Counted from the first letter of the stretch, positions 8,753-17,138 are shown. The stretch is DNA of 64,000 bases from Persicimonas caeni (GCF_006517175.1 NZ_CP041186.1:3685074-3749073), one strand, 5' to 3'. The notes: generated by a model not told the origin, from the letters alone. Numbers and translations are program-made.

Positions 8753-9912
8753 CACCGACCAACGATGCGGTCATCGACGCCCTCGCCGCCGGGTTTCAGG
8801 CGGCTTTTTTTCGCGGCAAGAAGGTCACCGTCGCGGTCCCTGATCTGACGCGCCCGCTCGACTACGATGCGGTGCTCTCCCCGTTGCTGGCGTTGTTGGA
8901 CGACGCCGGCGCCCAGGTGACGTTAGTTGTCGCGCTGGGGCTGCATCGCCCGCTATCGCGCACGGAACTCCTTCCGTTGGCCGAAGTTGCCGCGCGTTAC
9001 GACGCGCGCCTGGTCCAACATGACGCCCTTGCCGACGACCTCGTCGAGCTCGAGGCCGACGTCGGCGCCGACCACGACGGCTGGCCGGCCCTTCCGGCAC
9101 GCTACTCCCCTGCGATCACCAACGCCGACCGCATCATCTGTGTGGGCGTGGTCGAGCCGCACCAATACGCCGGGTTCTCCGGCGGAGCGAAGACCGTCTC
9201 CATCGGCTGCGCCTCGCACGCCACGGTGAGCGCGATGCACGGCCTCGAATTCTTGCGCGACGAGCGCACCGCGCTGGGCAACGTCGAAGACAACCCGTTC
9301 CAGCAAGCGTTGTGGGAGCTGTCCCACCCTCTCGGGCCCAAATGGGGCCTGATGATCGTGCCCGACGGCGCCGACGCGTGCCACGCTGCGCAGTTCGGGC
9401 CGCTCTTCGCGGCGTTCCAAAGCTGCGTCGAGGTCGCCCAAGACGTCTTCTTCGAGGACGTCGACGAGCCCTTCGATTGGCTGCACCTACCGGTCGAGGG
9501 CCCCAAGGCGGTCAACTTCTACCAAGCCTCGCGCGCGGTGACCTACGCTGCGCTCGTCGACCGGCCGGCGGTTCGCGAGGGCGGCCTGCTGATCTTGGAG
9601 GCGGCGTGCCCCGAGGGCATCGGCCAGGGCGCCGGCGAGCAGGCATGCGCCGAGGCGATGATGCGCGGCCAAGAGGCGCTCATGGCAGAACTTCGCGGCG
9701 AGCGTGAGGTGCAGACGCGCGGCGGCCAACAGCGAGCGTACGTGCTGGCGCGGGCGCTCGAATGGTGTGACGTGGCTGTGGTCGGCGCGCCCGAGATGCC
9801 GGAGTTAGAGGCGATGGGGATCGCCCAGTACGACTCCGTCGACGACGTGGCGGCGGAAGGGCGTGGGCGTGTCGTAGAAGACGTGTTTCATGCGGTGCCG
9901 CGGTTGAAGTAA
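8749..9912 (+). CDS. LarA-like nickel-pincer racemase family protein
   Basis: 387 residues of the LarA (DUF2088) family, whose founding member is nickel-dependent lactate racemase. Visible matches to LarA: PDLTRPLD (binding region, about 31), ALGLHRP (His66) and VEPHQYAGFSGGAKTVS with His138 and Lys148, ten residues apart like His174 and Lys184 of Lactobacillus LarA, where the lysine tethers the pincer cofactor. The start is GTG 8749, overlapping the recQ TGA and preceded by GGAGG; a longer frame reads back through recQ. No larB, larC or larE genes for cofactor synthesis are visible in the window. The substrate may be another 2-hydroxy acid. Confidence 0.85.
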   Translation: MTPTNDAVIDALAAGFQAAFFRGKKVTVAVPDLTRPLDYDAVLSPLLALLDDAGAQVTLVVALGLHRPLSRTELLPLAEVAARYDARLVQHDALADDLVELEADVGADHDGWPALPARYSPAITNADRIICVGVVEPHQYAGFSGGAKTVSIGCASHATVSAMHGLEFLRDERTALGNVEDNPFQQALWELSHPLGPKWGLMIVPDGADACHAAQFGPLFAAFQSCVEVAQDVFFEDVDEPFDWLHLPVEGPKAVNFYQASRAVTYAALVDRPAVREGGLLILEAACPEGIGQGAGEQACAEAMMRGQEALMAELRGEREVQTRGGQQRAYVLARALEWCDVAVVGAPEMPELEAMGIAQYDSVDDVAAEGRGRVVEDVFHAVPRLK

Positions 9913-9924
9913 GAGGGGTTTTGA

Positions 9925-10023
9925 GGCTCCCTCCCCGCGTGGGGGAGGTGCCGAGCGCAGTCTGCGAGGCGGAGGGGGCGGCAACCACCACAAAACTACA
10001 ACTCCAAATCCTTCCTCACATCC
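9925..10023. repeat. Palindromic intergenic repeat, family 1 copy B, with a copied gene tail
   Basis: Contains CTCCCTCCCCGCGTGGGGGAG and GTGCCGAGCGCAGTCTGCGA as in copy C. Unlike copies D and E, the match to copy C continues about 40 bases further to 10023, into sequence that in copy C encodes the last residues of the DnaJ-like protein (minus strand, DVRKDLEL then stop). It lies between the LarA-like gene and the Asp-box lipoprotein. Confidence 0.75.
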
Positions 10024-10098
10024 TTGAGCCGGCAGAAGCTGCACGTACCTTGTCGCAGCATCCACCAAGACACCTACGCACTTGCCGAGGGGCGAGCA

Positions 10099-12261
10099 AT
10101 GACTCGTGCGACTTCTGTCCTCACCGTGTTCTTGCTGTTTGTGTCCGTGACAGCCTGTAGCGACGACACGACACATTCGCAGTGGGATATCGGCGACCGT
10201 TTTGCGCCGGACGCTTCCGCGCCCGAAGATGCCTCGGAGCCGCACGAAGCACAGTGGCAGTATCTCGGAAGCCCACCAGGAAGTGCAGGTCGCTTCGTTG
10301 GGCGCATCGGTCCTATGGCCTATTTCGAACACGACGATTCGCTCTACCGCTTCTCTTCGGAGACCGAATGGGAAGAGTACGAGACTCCACCCAAAAATTG
10401 GGACGACGGGCATCCGCGGATTCTCGAGGTGGAGCAAGGTCATGTGTTCTTCGTCGCCGGAAAGCCGGTGTACCTGAGCCGCGACGGCGGTGACTCGTGG
10501 CAGCCACGCGGCCCGCACCCTGAACTCGCCGAGTCGATCAGGTTCACGAAGGGTTGGTCCATCAGGAGCGACAGCAAGGCATTGTTTCTGCGCTCCGAGA
10601 CCGAGCTCTGGCGGAGCGCCGATGCCGGGGCCAGCTGGGATGTCATCAGCGAGTCGCCAATCGGATACATCAACCGCTTCGAGTCCGCGCACAGCTACCC
10701 AAGCATGATGGTTCCCGGGCTGATCACATTGTCCGAAGGCGACCACCTTCGCCTCTCGACCGATAGTGGCCAGACCTGGCAAACGGTCGACCTCGACCGG
10801 TGGTGCACCAGCTACACGCGTCACTACTTCATGCCGTCGGACGGTCGATACTTGTTCATCCCGAATGGAGCAGGCGATGTCGGCGAGTTCGACCCGGTGA
10901 TCGGGTGTCGCTCGGTGGGCGAAGCGACCATCGCCGATCGGGCTACCTTTCCCGAAGGTTACCACGGAGAGGTGCGAGGCGCGGTGTCGCTAGACGGTCG
11001 AGTCGTAGCCCGGACAAGAAATCAGGACCTTGTGCGTTTCGACCTCGAGACAATGCGCTGGAACCGCATCGACAGGCCGTTCGATGCCTACCAAGAACTC
11101 CACTACATCGGCGGTGGTTCCGGGGCCCAGATGGATCGGTACCTGTTCGAGCTCGATGGCTCGAGCTTTGCGGTGCGTACCCTGCGAGGCCTGTGGCAGA
11201 CCGATGATTTCGGCGAAACGTGGAGACCCGCGGGGCCGCCGTCGGCGGGTATCTCCCAAATCTTCGAGTACGGCGATCGGCTCGTCGCTCGAAGGGGGGC
11301 ACAGCTGTACGGATACGTCACCAAGCGCATCGAAGATGGCACATGGGCGCCACTTCCGGTCCTCGCGGACGTGTTTCAATATGTAGAGGAGCGTCAAAAG
11401 GGTCTATTCATTCGTAACGGACGTCTCTTTGCGACCAAGGCCGGTTCCGGCTCGCTGTATGAGGTGGGGGGTGAGGGGCGCGAGAGCCGGTTGATCTGGG
11501 GAGAGGAGCCCGCAGATCATCACTCGCTTGGATACTTCGCTCCAAACTCCCCGGCGATAGATCTGCAGTTCCGAGCCGGACAGGTATTCATACGCGCTGC
11601 GGGCGACGTTCGACATGCCGTCTTGCCAGGGAGTGAAGAAGTGGCCGATTTCCAGCAAAGTACGTCCGGTGGCGGCGGCGTCTGGGTTGCACCGTCGACT
11701 GACGACGACTTCGAACGTTTCGGCGAAGGGCTACCGCAGGCGACTGATGAGCAGACCTCGTCCATCTTGTCGATGACGTTTGTCGACAGCGAAATCTGGG
11801 TGGTGACCGCTCTCTTTGGCGTTTGGCGCGCCGACATCGCCGAAGGTCGCTGGACTCGAGCACACGAGGGGCTTCCGACCGCGACAAATGGGTCCGATGC
11901 CGTACCAGTCCACACGTTGCTCGCTACCAACGACGAGCTCTATGCGACTTCGGATGAGGCAATCTACATTCGACGTGACGATGGATGGGAACGGCTCACG
12001 GGGCCGGGGTATGCTGAGGAAGTCCAAGCCGGCGAGGTCGGCGACCGCGAGCCACTCCACGGTTTCATCAAGATCCTGACGTATCGCAGCGAGCTGCTCG
12101 CGGTATCGACGAATGGGATCTATCGAGTCGATCGTGATTCCGGTGCGCATCAGCCGCTATGGCGACCCGACGAGAAGATCCTCACCGCACAGGTACTCTC
12201 ATCGGGCCTTTATGTCGGACTGGAAAATGGGCTGTGGCGAATGGCCGAATCGTCTAGGTAG
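10099..12261 (+). CDS. Asp-box (BNR-like) beta-propeller lipoprotein
   Basis: 720 residues. The N-terminus MTRATSVLTVFLLFVSVTAC is a lipoprotein signal with cysteine at position 20. The mature protein contains repeated Asp-box turns of the form S/T-x-D-x-G-x-S/T-W: SRDGGDSWQ, SADAGASWD, STDSGQTWQ and TDDFGETWR, with weaker ones further on. These mark a multi-bladed beta-propeller as in sialidase-like, sortilin-like and photosynthesis-assembly (YCF48) proteins. No catalytic residues of a sialidase are evident. Start ATG 10099 follows a GAGG/GGCGAG site; the frame extends to 10024 without a signal. Base composition seems slightly lower in GC than neighbours. Probably an envelope-anchored binding protein; the function is unknown. 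Confidence 0.8.
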   Translation: MTRATSVLTVFLLFVSVTACSDDTTHSQWDIGDRFAPDASAPEDASEPHEAQWQYLGSPPGSAGRFVGRIGPMAYFEHDDSLYRFSSETEWEEYETPPKNWDDGHPRILEVEQGHVFFVAGKPVYLSRDGGDSWQPRGPHPELAESIRFTKGWSIRSDSKALFLRSETELWRSADAGASWDVISESPIGYINRFESAHSYPSMMVPGLITLSEGDHLRLSTDSGQTWQTVDLDRWCTSYTRHYFMPSDGRYLFIPNGAGDVGEFDPVIGCRSVGEATIADRATFPEGYHGEVRGAVSLDGRVVARTRNQDLVRFDLETMRWNRIDRPFDAYQELHYIGGGSGAQMDRYLFELDGSSFAVRTLRGLWQTDDFGETWRPAGPPSAGISQIFEYGDRLVARRGAQLYGYVTKRIEDGTWAPLPVLADVFQYVEERQKGLFIRNGRLFATKAGSGSLYEVGGEGRESRLIWGEEPADHHSLGYFAPNSPAIDLQFRAGQVFIRAAGDVRHAVLPGSEEVADFQQSTSGGGGVWVAPSTDDDFERFGEGLPQATDEQTSSILSMTFVDSEIWVVTALFGVWRADIAEGRWTRAHEGLPTATNGSDAVPVHTLLATNDELYATSDEAIYIRRDDGWERLTGPGYAEEVQAGEVGDREPLHGFIKILTYRSELLAVSTNGIYRVDRDSGAHQPLWRPDEKILTAQVLSSGLYVGLENGLWRMAESSR

Positions 12262-12290
12262 TGCGCTCGAAGTCTTCGTTGGAGCGCACT
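12260..12290 (+). terminator. Hairpin after the Asp-box lipoprotein
   Basis: AGTGCGCTC and GAGCGCACT form a 9-base-pair stem at the lipoprotein stop codon, followed by GTTGAATGTT. The T-tract is weak, so this is only a probable terminator. Confidence 0.45.
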
Positions 12291-12334
12291 GTTGAATGTT
12301 GCGACGTGGACCGAAATACCCGTGCTCCTGTCGT

Positions 12335-12835
12335 TTAATAATCCCAATCCGTCGCAATCTCGACGGCCGAAAGATCGAGCGCCTCGGCAATCTTCAGAAG
12401 GGTTGCACGGCGAGGCATCGATGCGTTGTTGAAGAATCTCGACAACGAGGGCAGTGGCATTCCCGTACGCTCCGCAAGCTGCGTGAGCGTCATTCCCTGC
12501 GTATCAACCTCCCGCCGCAGGTTATCCTTAAACTTCATGATGTTGTCCGCAATCCAGTCGAGGTCATCGAAGCGAACGTAGCGCTCTTTGCGCGGTCCCA
12601 CCGGCTCGCTGCATTCGTCGATCATATCTTGGATGTCGGCCACGATCTCGTCGCGCTCGGTCGCGTCCAGCACTTCCGACCACATCATCATCAGGTCGTA
12701 AACGCCTTCGTAGCCGCGCGCTACGGCCACGGCATCGGCGATAAACTCATCGGGTAGCCCTTCGTTGCGCATCTTTGTGGCGACTTCAAAAAGGTCTACC
12801 TGATGCTCACTCGATGTTTGATGTTGAACTGTCAC
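12335..12835 (-). CDS. XRE-type HTH protein, probable antitoxin/autoregulator
   Basis: 166 residues. The C-terminal third is a clear helix-turn-helix of the XRE/Cro type: MTLTQLAERTGMPLPSLSRF followed by MPRRATLLKIAEALDL (about 113-155). The N-terminal part is helical and acidic with no recognised family. Its ATG overlaps the stop of the upstream 132-residue gene by 4 bases (ATGA), typical of translationally coupled toxin-antitoxin pairs in toxin-first order, as in HigBA. A palindrome just upstream of the pair (13251-13278) is a natural binding site for it. The antitoxin role is inferred from architecture. Confidence 0.75.
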   Translation of the reverse strand: MTVQHQTSSEHQVDLFEVATKMRNEGLPDEFIADAVAVARGYEGVYDLMMMWSEVLDATERDEIVADIQDMIDECSEPVGPRKERYVRFDDLDWIADNIMKFKDNLRREVDTQGMTLTQLAERTGMPLPSLSRFFNNASMPRRATLLKIAEALDLSAVEIATDWDY

Positions 12836-13230
12836 GTCAACCTCCCTCGCTCGACATATCTGCCACGGCGGATATTCGTTAGATGCACCGAAAACCGGGC
12901 GATCATTCGTCGGTCAATTTGCGGGCTGTCTTTTACATACGCCTCGCAAAGGTATGCATCGTCCTGCAACAAACCGACTGTCAGCCTTAGCTGCACGTTG
13001 CCGTTGCCGACGTTATGCCACTTCATTTTGAAGCCGTCAGTAACCGGACCTCGCCGTCCACTTGCGATTGACCAGAACTTTCCATTCTGAAATTTCGGGT
13101 CGTTCGGGTAATGCTGTAGCCGCATCACGTCAGGGCGCAACTTGATCCAATATTCGTTTCCGTCAAAGACATTGGTATGCCTGAGGTTCAGATACGAGTC
13201 CAAGGCCCATTGTGTGATGATGATCTCCAT
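12832..13230 (-). CDS. Small basic protein, candidate RelE/HigB-like toxin
   Basis: 132 residues, first gene of a two-gene operon with the HTH protein. I do not recognise the family with certainty. The C-terminal half has the layout of RelE-superfamily toxins: beta strands FKMKWHNVG, VQLRLTVGLLQDD and AYLCEAYVKDSP, then a basic helix DRRMIARFSVHLTNIRRGRY. The AYVKDSP strand-turn sits where RelE/HigB proteins have a lysine-rich strand end. The N-terminal 60 residues (ALDSYLNLRHTNVF, WIKLRPDVMRLQHYPNDPKF) are unlike standard RelE. Start ATG 13230 has a G-rich site upstream. Alternative: an unrelated effector with a partner regulator. Confidence 0.6.
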   Translation of the reverse strand: MEIIITQWALDSYLNLRHTNVFDGNEYWIKLRPDVMRLQHYPNDPKFQNGKFWSIASGRRGPVTDGFKMKWHNVGNGNVQLRLTVGLLQDDAYLCEAYVKDSPQIDRRMIARFSVHLTNIRRGRYVERGRLT

Positions 13231-13250
13231 CGAGTCCCCGCCTGTTCATG

Positions 13251-13278
13251 ATGTTAACAAACTTAACACAGTTAACAT
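13251..13278. promoter_or_regulatory. Palindromic operator of the toxin-antitoxin-like pair
   Basis: ATGTTAAC at 13251-13258 and GTTAACAT at 13271-13278 are perfect 8-base arms, with a third TTAAC in the 12-base centre. The site ends 21 bases upstream of the first gene's ATG. A weak -35/-10 pair (TTGTAA, TAAGTT on the minus strand) overlaps it, so binding would block transcription. It stands out as AT-rich in this GC-rich DNA. Confidence 0.65.
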
Positions 13279-13357
13279 TCTTTACAACGCCTTTTCCCTT
13301 CGACGGCAAGTCGAAGGCGGCAGATGCTCGAACTCAAGGCGGGGAGGGAAAGGGTTT

Positions 13358-13545
13358 TTGAGGCCCCCTCCGGCGGCTTCGCTGTCGCTACGCCGCCACC
13401 TCCCCGACTCGGGGAGGGGTGGCAAACCGGCAGTGAGTTCAGACTCGCCACCCCTCCCCGCGTGGGGGAGGTGCCGAGCGGAGTCTGCGAGGCGGAGGGA
13501 GCCACAACAACCACAAAACTACAGCTTCAAATCCTTCCGGACATC
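13358..13545. repeat. Palindromic intergenic repeat, family 1 copy C (double)
   Basis: Two hairpin units in tandem: a CCACCTCCCC..GGGGAGG unit with CCGGCGGCTTCGCTGTC near 13360-13430, and a second near 13450-13500 carrying the GTGCCGAGCGGAGTCTGCGA core and GGCGGAGGGA. The element runs up to the stop codon of the DnaJ-like gene, and its right edge matches copy B into that coding sequence. It could act as a terminator for that gene. Confidence 0.75.
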
Positions 13546-14469
13546 CTCCGAATACCCCCGCTCCATCTTCTCGGCCGCCTTTTCGATCTCCTCATCCACA
13601 AAATCGGGCGTATAGACCTGCACGACCGCAAAGAAGTCGCCTTCTTTCCCTTGGCGCCGCACGCCCTGCCCCGCCAGGCGAAGCTTAGTGCCGGTGTGCA
13701 CCCCCGAGGGCACGTTCACCTCGTACTCGCCGCGGGGCGTGGGCACGGTGACCGCCGCGCCCTTGACCGCCTCGGCGAACGTGATCGGCAAGTCCATATA
13801 CAGATCGAGGCCGTTTCGGCGGAGCAGCTCGTGGGGGCGAACGTGCAGGTTGATCGTCAGGTCGCCGGGGACGCCGGTCTGCGAGGGGGGCTCGCCGCCC
13901 TGGCCGCGAAGCTCGAGGACGTCACCGTCTTGGGCGCCCTCGGGGATATCGATGTCGAGGGCGTGGTGGGGCAGGCGCACGGTGGCCGGACCGCCTCGGA
14001 CCGCGGTCAGAAAGTCGACGGTCAGGTCGGCCGACAGGTGCTGGCCTTGTTCGGCGCCTTGCGGGTCGACGGAGGCATCGAACCCGCCAAAATCGCGCAT
14101 GTGACTGGTGTCGAAGGGGCTTCGGCCGTTGAAGATGTCGGCGAAGATCTCGTCGGCGGCGGCGCGTTGGCGCGCGTACTGGCGTGAGCGCTCCTCGCGA
14201 GGGCGACGGCCGCGTTGCTCATCGTACTGGGCGGGGTCGAAGTCGCTGCGCAGCCCCTCGAAGCCGTAGCGATCGTACAGCTTGCGGGTCTTCGGGTCGC
14301 TCAGGATGCGGTAGGCGGCGAGGATTTGCTTGAAGCGCTCTTCGGCGCCGTCGTCGCCGGGGTTGACGTCGGGGTGGTGTTCGCGCGCGAGCCGACGGTA
14401 AGCAGACTTGAGCGTCTGCTTGTCGGCGTCGCGCGCGACATCGAGCAGTTCGTAGAGGTCAGTTTGCAG
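13519..14469 (-). CDS. DnaJ-like (CbpA-type) co-chaperone with apparent CTG start
   Basis: 316 residues if started at CTG 14469. The J domain begins immediately (LQTDLYELLDVARDADKQ) with the HPD motif in REHHPDVN at about 32-34 and the helix IV region ILSDPKTRKLYDRYG. There is no zinc-finger domain. Two C-terminal substrate-binding beta domains follow (RLPHHALDIDIPEGAQDGD and related blocks to about 285), as in CbpA/DnaJ class B proteins that deliver clients to DnaK. In this frame a stop lies 15 codons upstream and there is no ATG, GTG or TTG between it and the J domain. CTG with AGAGG about 8-9 bases upstream is the only sensible start; the first internal ATG (14100) would remove the whole J domain. 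It is 46 bases downstream of the preceding minus-strand gene, so probably co-transcribed. Confidence 0.85.
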   Translation of the reverse strand: MQTDLYELLDVARDADKQTLKSAYRRLAREHHPDVNPGDDGAEERFKQILAAYRILSDPKTRKLYDRYGFEGLRSDFDPAQYDEQRGRRPREERSRQYARQRAAADEIFADIFNGRSPFDTSHMRDFGGFDASVDPQGAEQGQHLSADLTVDFLTAVRGGPATVRLPHHALDIDIPEGAQDGDVLELRGQGGEPPSQTGVPGDLTINLHVRPHELLRRNGLDLYMDLPITFAEAVKGAAVTVPTPRGEYEVNVPSGVHTGTKLRLAGQGVRRQGKEGDFFAVVQVYTPDFVDEEIEKAAEKMERGYSEDVRKDLKL

Positions 14470-14515
14470 CGTGGGCCTCTGGCTTGTCGAACGTCTGCGG
14501 TTCGAATGTCAGGAA

Positions 14516-15337
14516 TTAATCGAACGTCGGTTTGACCCAGCCCTTGCCGAGGTTCTCGCGGTTGCGGCCCTGACGGCCGGCCGACCAGCCCGGATCGGGA
14601 CGAAGGTCATCCATGTCAGGAAGGTCATCACGCTGGGCCTTCTGGTGAAGCGGGACGCCGTAGGCCGTGCCGCCGAGCGGCAGCCCCACGCCCTCGGGCA
14701 CGTAGCCCAGCTCGCCCAAAAGCGTCGGCTCTTTGACCTTCTCGGTGGCGCGTCCAAGCTCGTGGATCCACTGCATCATCGCCGTTTCCTGCTTGGCGAT
14801 CTCGTCGAAGATCTTGTGGTCCGGATCGCCGGCAGCGCCGGGAGCCATGAGCACCTGGGTGTTGCGGTAGACCTTGTTCAAAAGGACCCACCCGCGGATG
14901 AGCAGATCTTCGATGCTGCGCTCCGAGCCCAGACTCTCGTGAATCTTCGGGTGGGTGCGGATCATCCCAATGATGCGCAAGGCTTGGGCGATGAGCGTGA
15001 CCGTGTGGTTGTGTGCGTGGATGTCGTCGCCCAGCGTCTTTTTGACCAGGCCGGCGTCGTCGAGCGCCTTGTTGAGGCGGAACGACACGGTCGACTTCCA
15101 CATCTCCACCTCGGCGGTGGCGTTGTGCGTATTATGTTCGTAGATGCGATCTTCGCCGGCCTCTTCGGCCTTGCGGTCGATCAGCTTTTCGCCGGCCGCC
15201 GCCAGCTCCTTACCGCGGCTGAGCTTGTCTTTGCCGAACCCGGCCGACTTGAGCGCGCTGGCGAGGCTGGAGTTGTGCTCACAAGCCTCGACGGCGAGGA
15301 AGATGTGTCCGAGCAGATGAAAGTACGGAGCGGGCAT
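14516..15337 (-). CDS. Conserved-looking helical protein of unknown function
   Basis: 273 residues, not recognised. The first 215 residues are predominantly helical and charged, starting MPAPYFHLLGHIFLAVEAC and including EHNTHNATAEVEMWKSTVSF and DDIHAHNHTVTLIAQALRII, with several histidines. The last 55 residues are rich in glycine, proline and arginine and look disordered (DMDDLRPDPGWSAGRQGRNR). No signal peptide or clear membrane span. It lies directly upstream of the DnaJ-like gene on the same strand, which suggests a shared transcript and possibly a shared folding-related role, but nothing in the protein itself shows this. Confidence 0.7.
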   Translation of the reverse strand: MPAPYFHLLGHIFLAVEACEHNSSLASALKSAGFGKDKLSRGKELAAAGEKLIDRKAEEAGEDRIYEHNTHNATAEVEMWKSTVSFRLNKALDDAGLVKKTLGDDIHAHNHTVTLIAQALRIIGMIRTHPKIHESLGSERSIEDLLIRGWVLLNKVYRNTQVLMAPGAAGDPDHKIFDEIAKQETAMMQWIHELGRATEKVKEPTLLGELGYVPEGVGLPLGGTAYGVPLHQKAQRDDLPDMDDLRPDPGWSAGRQGRNRENLGKGWVKPTFD

Positions 15338-15509
15338 GCTTGACCTCGATGTTGAATTCTACGACTGACCCGGCGCGGGACAATAGCCCAGCGACCGTCT
15401 CTCGGCAAGGCATCGGCGCCGCATCGGCAAGGCATCGAGCTCGGAGGGTTGTCGAACGCCGACTTTCTGCTATTGATTCGTTTGTGAATGCCTCCACTGA
15501 GGACTCGGC

Positions 15510-16277
15510 TTGAAGGACCACGAGATTGAAAATTTTGCCCACGAGCTAGCCAATCAGCTTCCGGCCCAACCTCCGGAGGCCGACCGGGTGCGCCGGCGCT
15601 TTGTCGTCGATCGTATCTGGGCCGAGGGGCAACGCTACCGGGCGCTTCGGGTTCACGTCGACGACGCCGAATTCTTGGCCTCGCACACTCGCCCCGGCCA
15701 ATACCTGACCTTCCAATGTGGGTCGGAAGACCCGCGTTTTCTAGTCATCGCCAATGCGCCAGGGGCCGATGAGGAGCACTGGGAGTTCCTCATCGACCTC
15801 GACAGCGACCTCGGCGAGACGATCGAGCAACTGCGCGAGGGCCACCACGTGTGCCTGAGTCCCGCCGAGGGAGCCGGTTATCCGGCCGACGACCTCGCCG
15901 GCGCCTCGGTGCTGATCTTTACCACGGGCGCCGGCGTCGCCAGTGTGCGTCCCGTATTGCAATATTGGCGGCTCGATCCCGACCGGGCCCCGGCCAACGT
16001 GGCGGTCTACTACGGCGAGAGCGAGCGCGACGACTTCGCCTACGTGCAGGAGTTCGCCGACTGGCGCGCCCACGGCGCCCGCGTCTTCCAGGCGATCGAA
16101 AACCTGCCCGAGCCCGAAGAGGGCTACCGCTACGTCCAGCATGCCTTCGACGCCCACGACCCGGAGCTCGAGGACGCGCTGGTCTTCGTCAGCGGCGCGC
16201 CGGTCATGATGGAGCTGGTCATCGGCAAGCTTTTGCGCCTCGGGGTTGCCCCCGAGCATATCCACCTCAACGTTTAG
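15510..16277 (+). CDS. Ferredoxin-NADP reductase-like flavin oxidoreductase
   Basis: 255 residues with an FNR-type fold. A beta-barrel FAD-binding domain contains RPGQYLTFQ and PRFLVIANAPG, and an NAD(P)-binding domain contains IFTTGAGVASVRPVLQYW, VYYGESERDDFAY and VFVSGAPVMME. The usual RxYS flavin motif and the GGTGIAP motif are altered (RFLVIA, TTGAGVAS), so cofactor handling may differ from standard reductases. There is no iron-sulfur domain. The start is TTG 15510 with GAGG eight bases upstream. It precedes nadC by 15 bases and the two are probably co-transcribed with birA. The electron partner is unknown. Confidence 0.75.
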   Translation: MKDHEIENFAHELANQLPAQPPEADRVRRRFVVDRIWAEGQRYRALRVHVDDAEFLASHTRPGQYLTFQCGSEDPRFLVIANAPGADEEHWEFLIDLDSDLGETIEQLREGHHVCLSPAEGAGYPADDLAGASVLIFTTGAGVASVRPVLQYWRLDPDRAPANVAVYYGESERDDFAYVQEFADWRAHGARVFQAIENLPEPEEGYRYVQHAFDAHDPELEDALVFVSGAPVMMELVIGKLLRLGVAPEHIHLNV

Positions 16278-16292
16278 TAAAGTAGGTAAGCG

Positions 16293-17138
16293 ATGCTCTT
16301 TGTAAGCCCCAGAATTCGCCGGCTGATCGACATGGCGATCGATGAGGACGAGGTCGGCTTCGACGTCGCCTCGGCGGTCTTTTTCGAAGGGGAGTCGGTC
16401 ACCGCCCGGCTCGTGGCCAAAGAGAGGCTTCGGCTCGCCGGCTTGCCCATGGTCACGGCGGTCTTCGAGCGCGTCGACCCGAGCGTGACGTGGTCCTTCG
16501 ACTTCGAAGACGGCCAGGCCGTCGACGTCGGCGGAGTTATCGGTCGCGCCGAGGGCCCGGCGATTTCGATTCTGCGCGCCGAGCGCGTCGCCCTGAACTT
16601 CTTGCAGCGCATGTCGGGCATCGCCACGAAGACCGCGCGCTACGTCGAGGCGCTGGGCGACTCCAAGACGCGCATCCTCGACACGCGCAAGACGCTGCCG
16701 GGGTATCGCGAGCTCGACAAGTACTCGGTGCGCTGCGGCGGCGGGGCGAACCACCGGTTCAACCTGTCGGGCGGGGTCATGATCAAGGACAACCACATCG
16801 CCGCGGCCGGCGGCAGCATCGCCGAGGCGGTGCGCCGGGCACGCGAGCGCGCCCCGCTGACGGTCAAGATCGAGGTCGAGGTGACCAATTTCGACGAACT
16901 CGACCGCGCCCTCGACGCCGGCGCCGATGTGATCATGCTCGACAATATGGCCACCGACGAAATGGTCGAGGCGATCGCGCGGGTGCGCGAGCACTCCGGC
17001 GAGCGCGTGGCCGTCGAGGCCAGCGGCAATATCACGCTCGAGCGCCTGCCCGAGCTGGCCGGCATCGGACTCGACTACATTTCGTCGGGCGCGCTGACGC
17101 ATTCGATCGAGGCGGCCGACATTTCCCTCAAGTTCTGA
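16293..17138 (+). CDS. nadC: Nicotinate-nucleotide pyrophosphorylase (carboxylating) NadC
   Basis: 281 residues. Converts quinolinate and PRPP to nicotinate mononucleotide in de novo NAD synthesis. Diagnostic blocks: RAERVALNFLQRMSGIAT (about 95), ILDTRKTLPGYRELDKYSV and GGGANHRFNLSGGVMIKDNH (about 130-168, substrate-binding Arg, His and Lys), KIEVEVTN, IMLDNM, and the C-terminal EASGNITLERL and DYISSGALTHS. Full length. It sits between the flavoprotein and birA with 12-15 base gaps, and the window also holds nadE at 20944. Confidence 0.97.
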   Translation: MLFVSPRIRRLIDMAIDEDEVGFDVASAVFFEGESVTARLVAKERLRLAGLPMVTAVFERVDPSVTWSFDFEDGQAVDVGGVIGRAEGPAISILRAERVALNFLQRMSGIATKTARYVEALGDSKTRILDTRKTLPGYRELDKYSVRCGGGANHRFNLSGGVMIKDNHIAAAGGSIAEAVRRARERAPLTVKIEVEVTNFDELDRALDAGADVIMLDNMATDEMVEAIARVREHSGERVAVEASGNITLERLPELAGIGLDYISSGALTHSIEAADISLKF

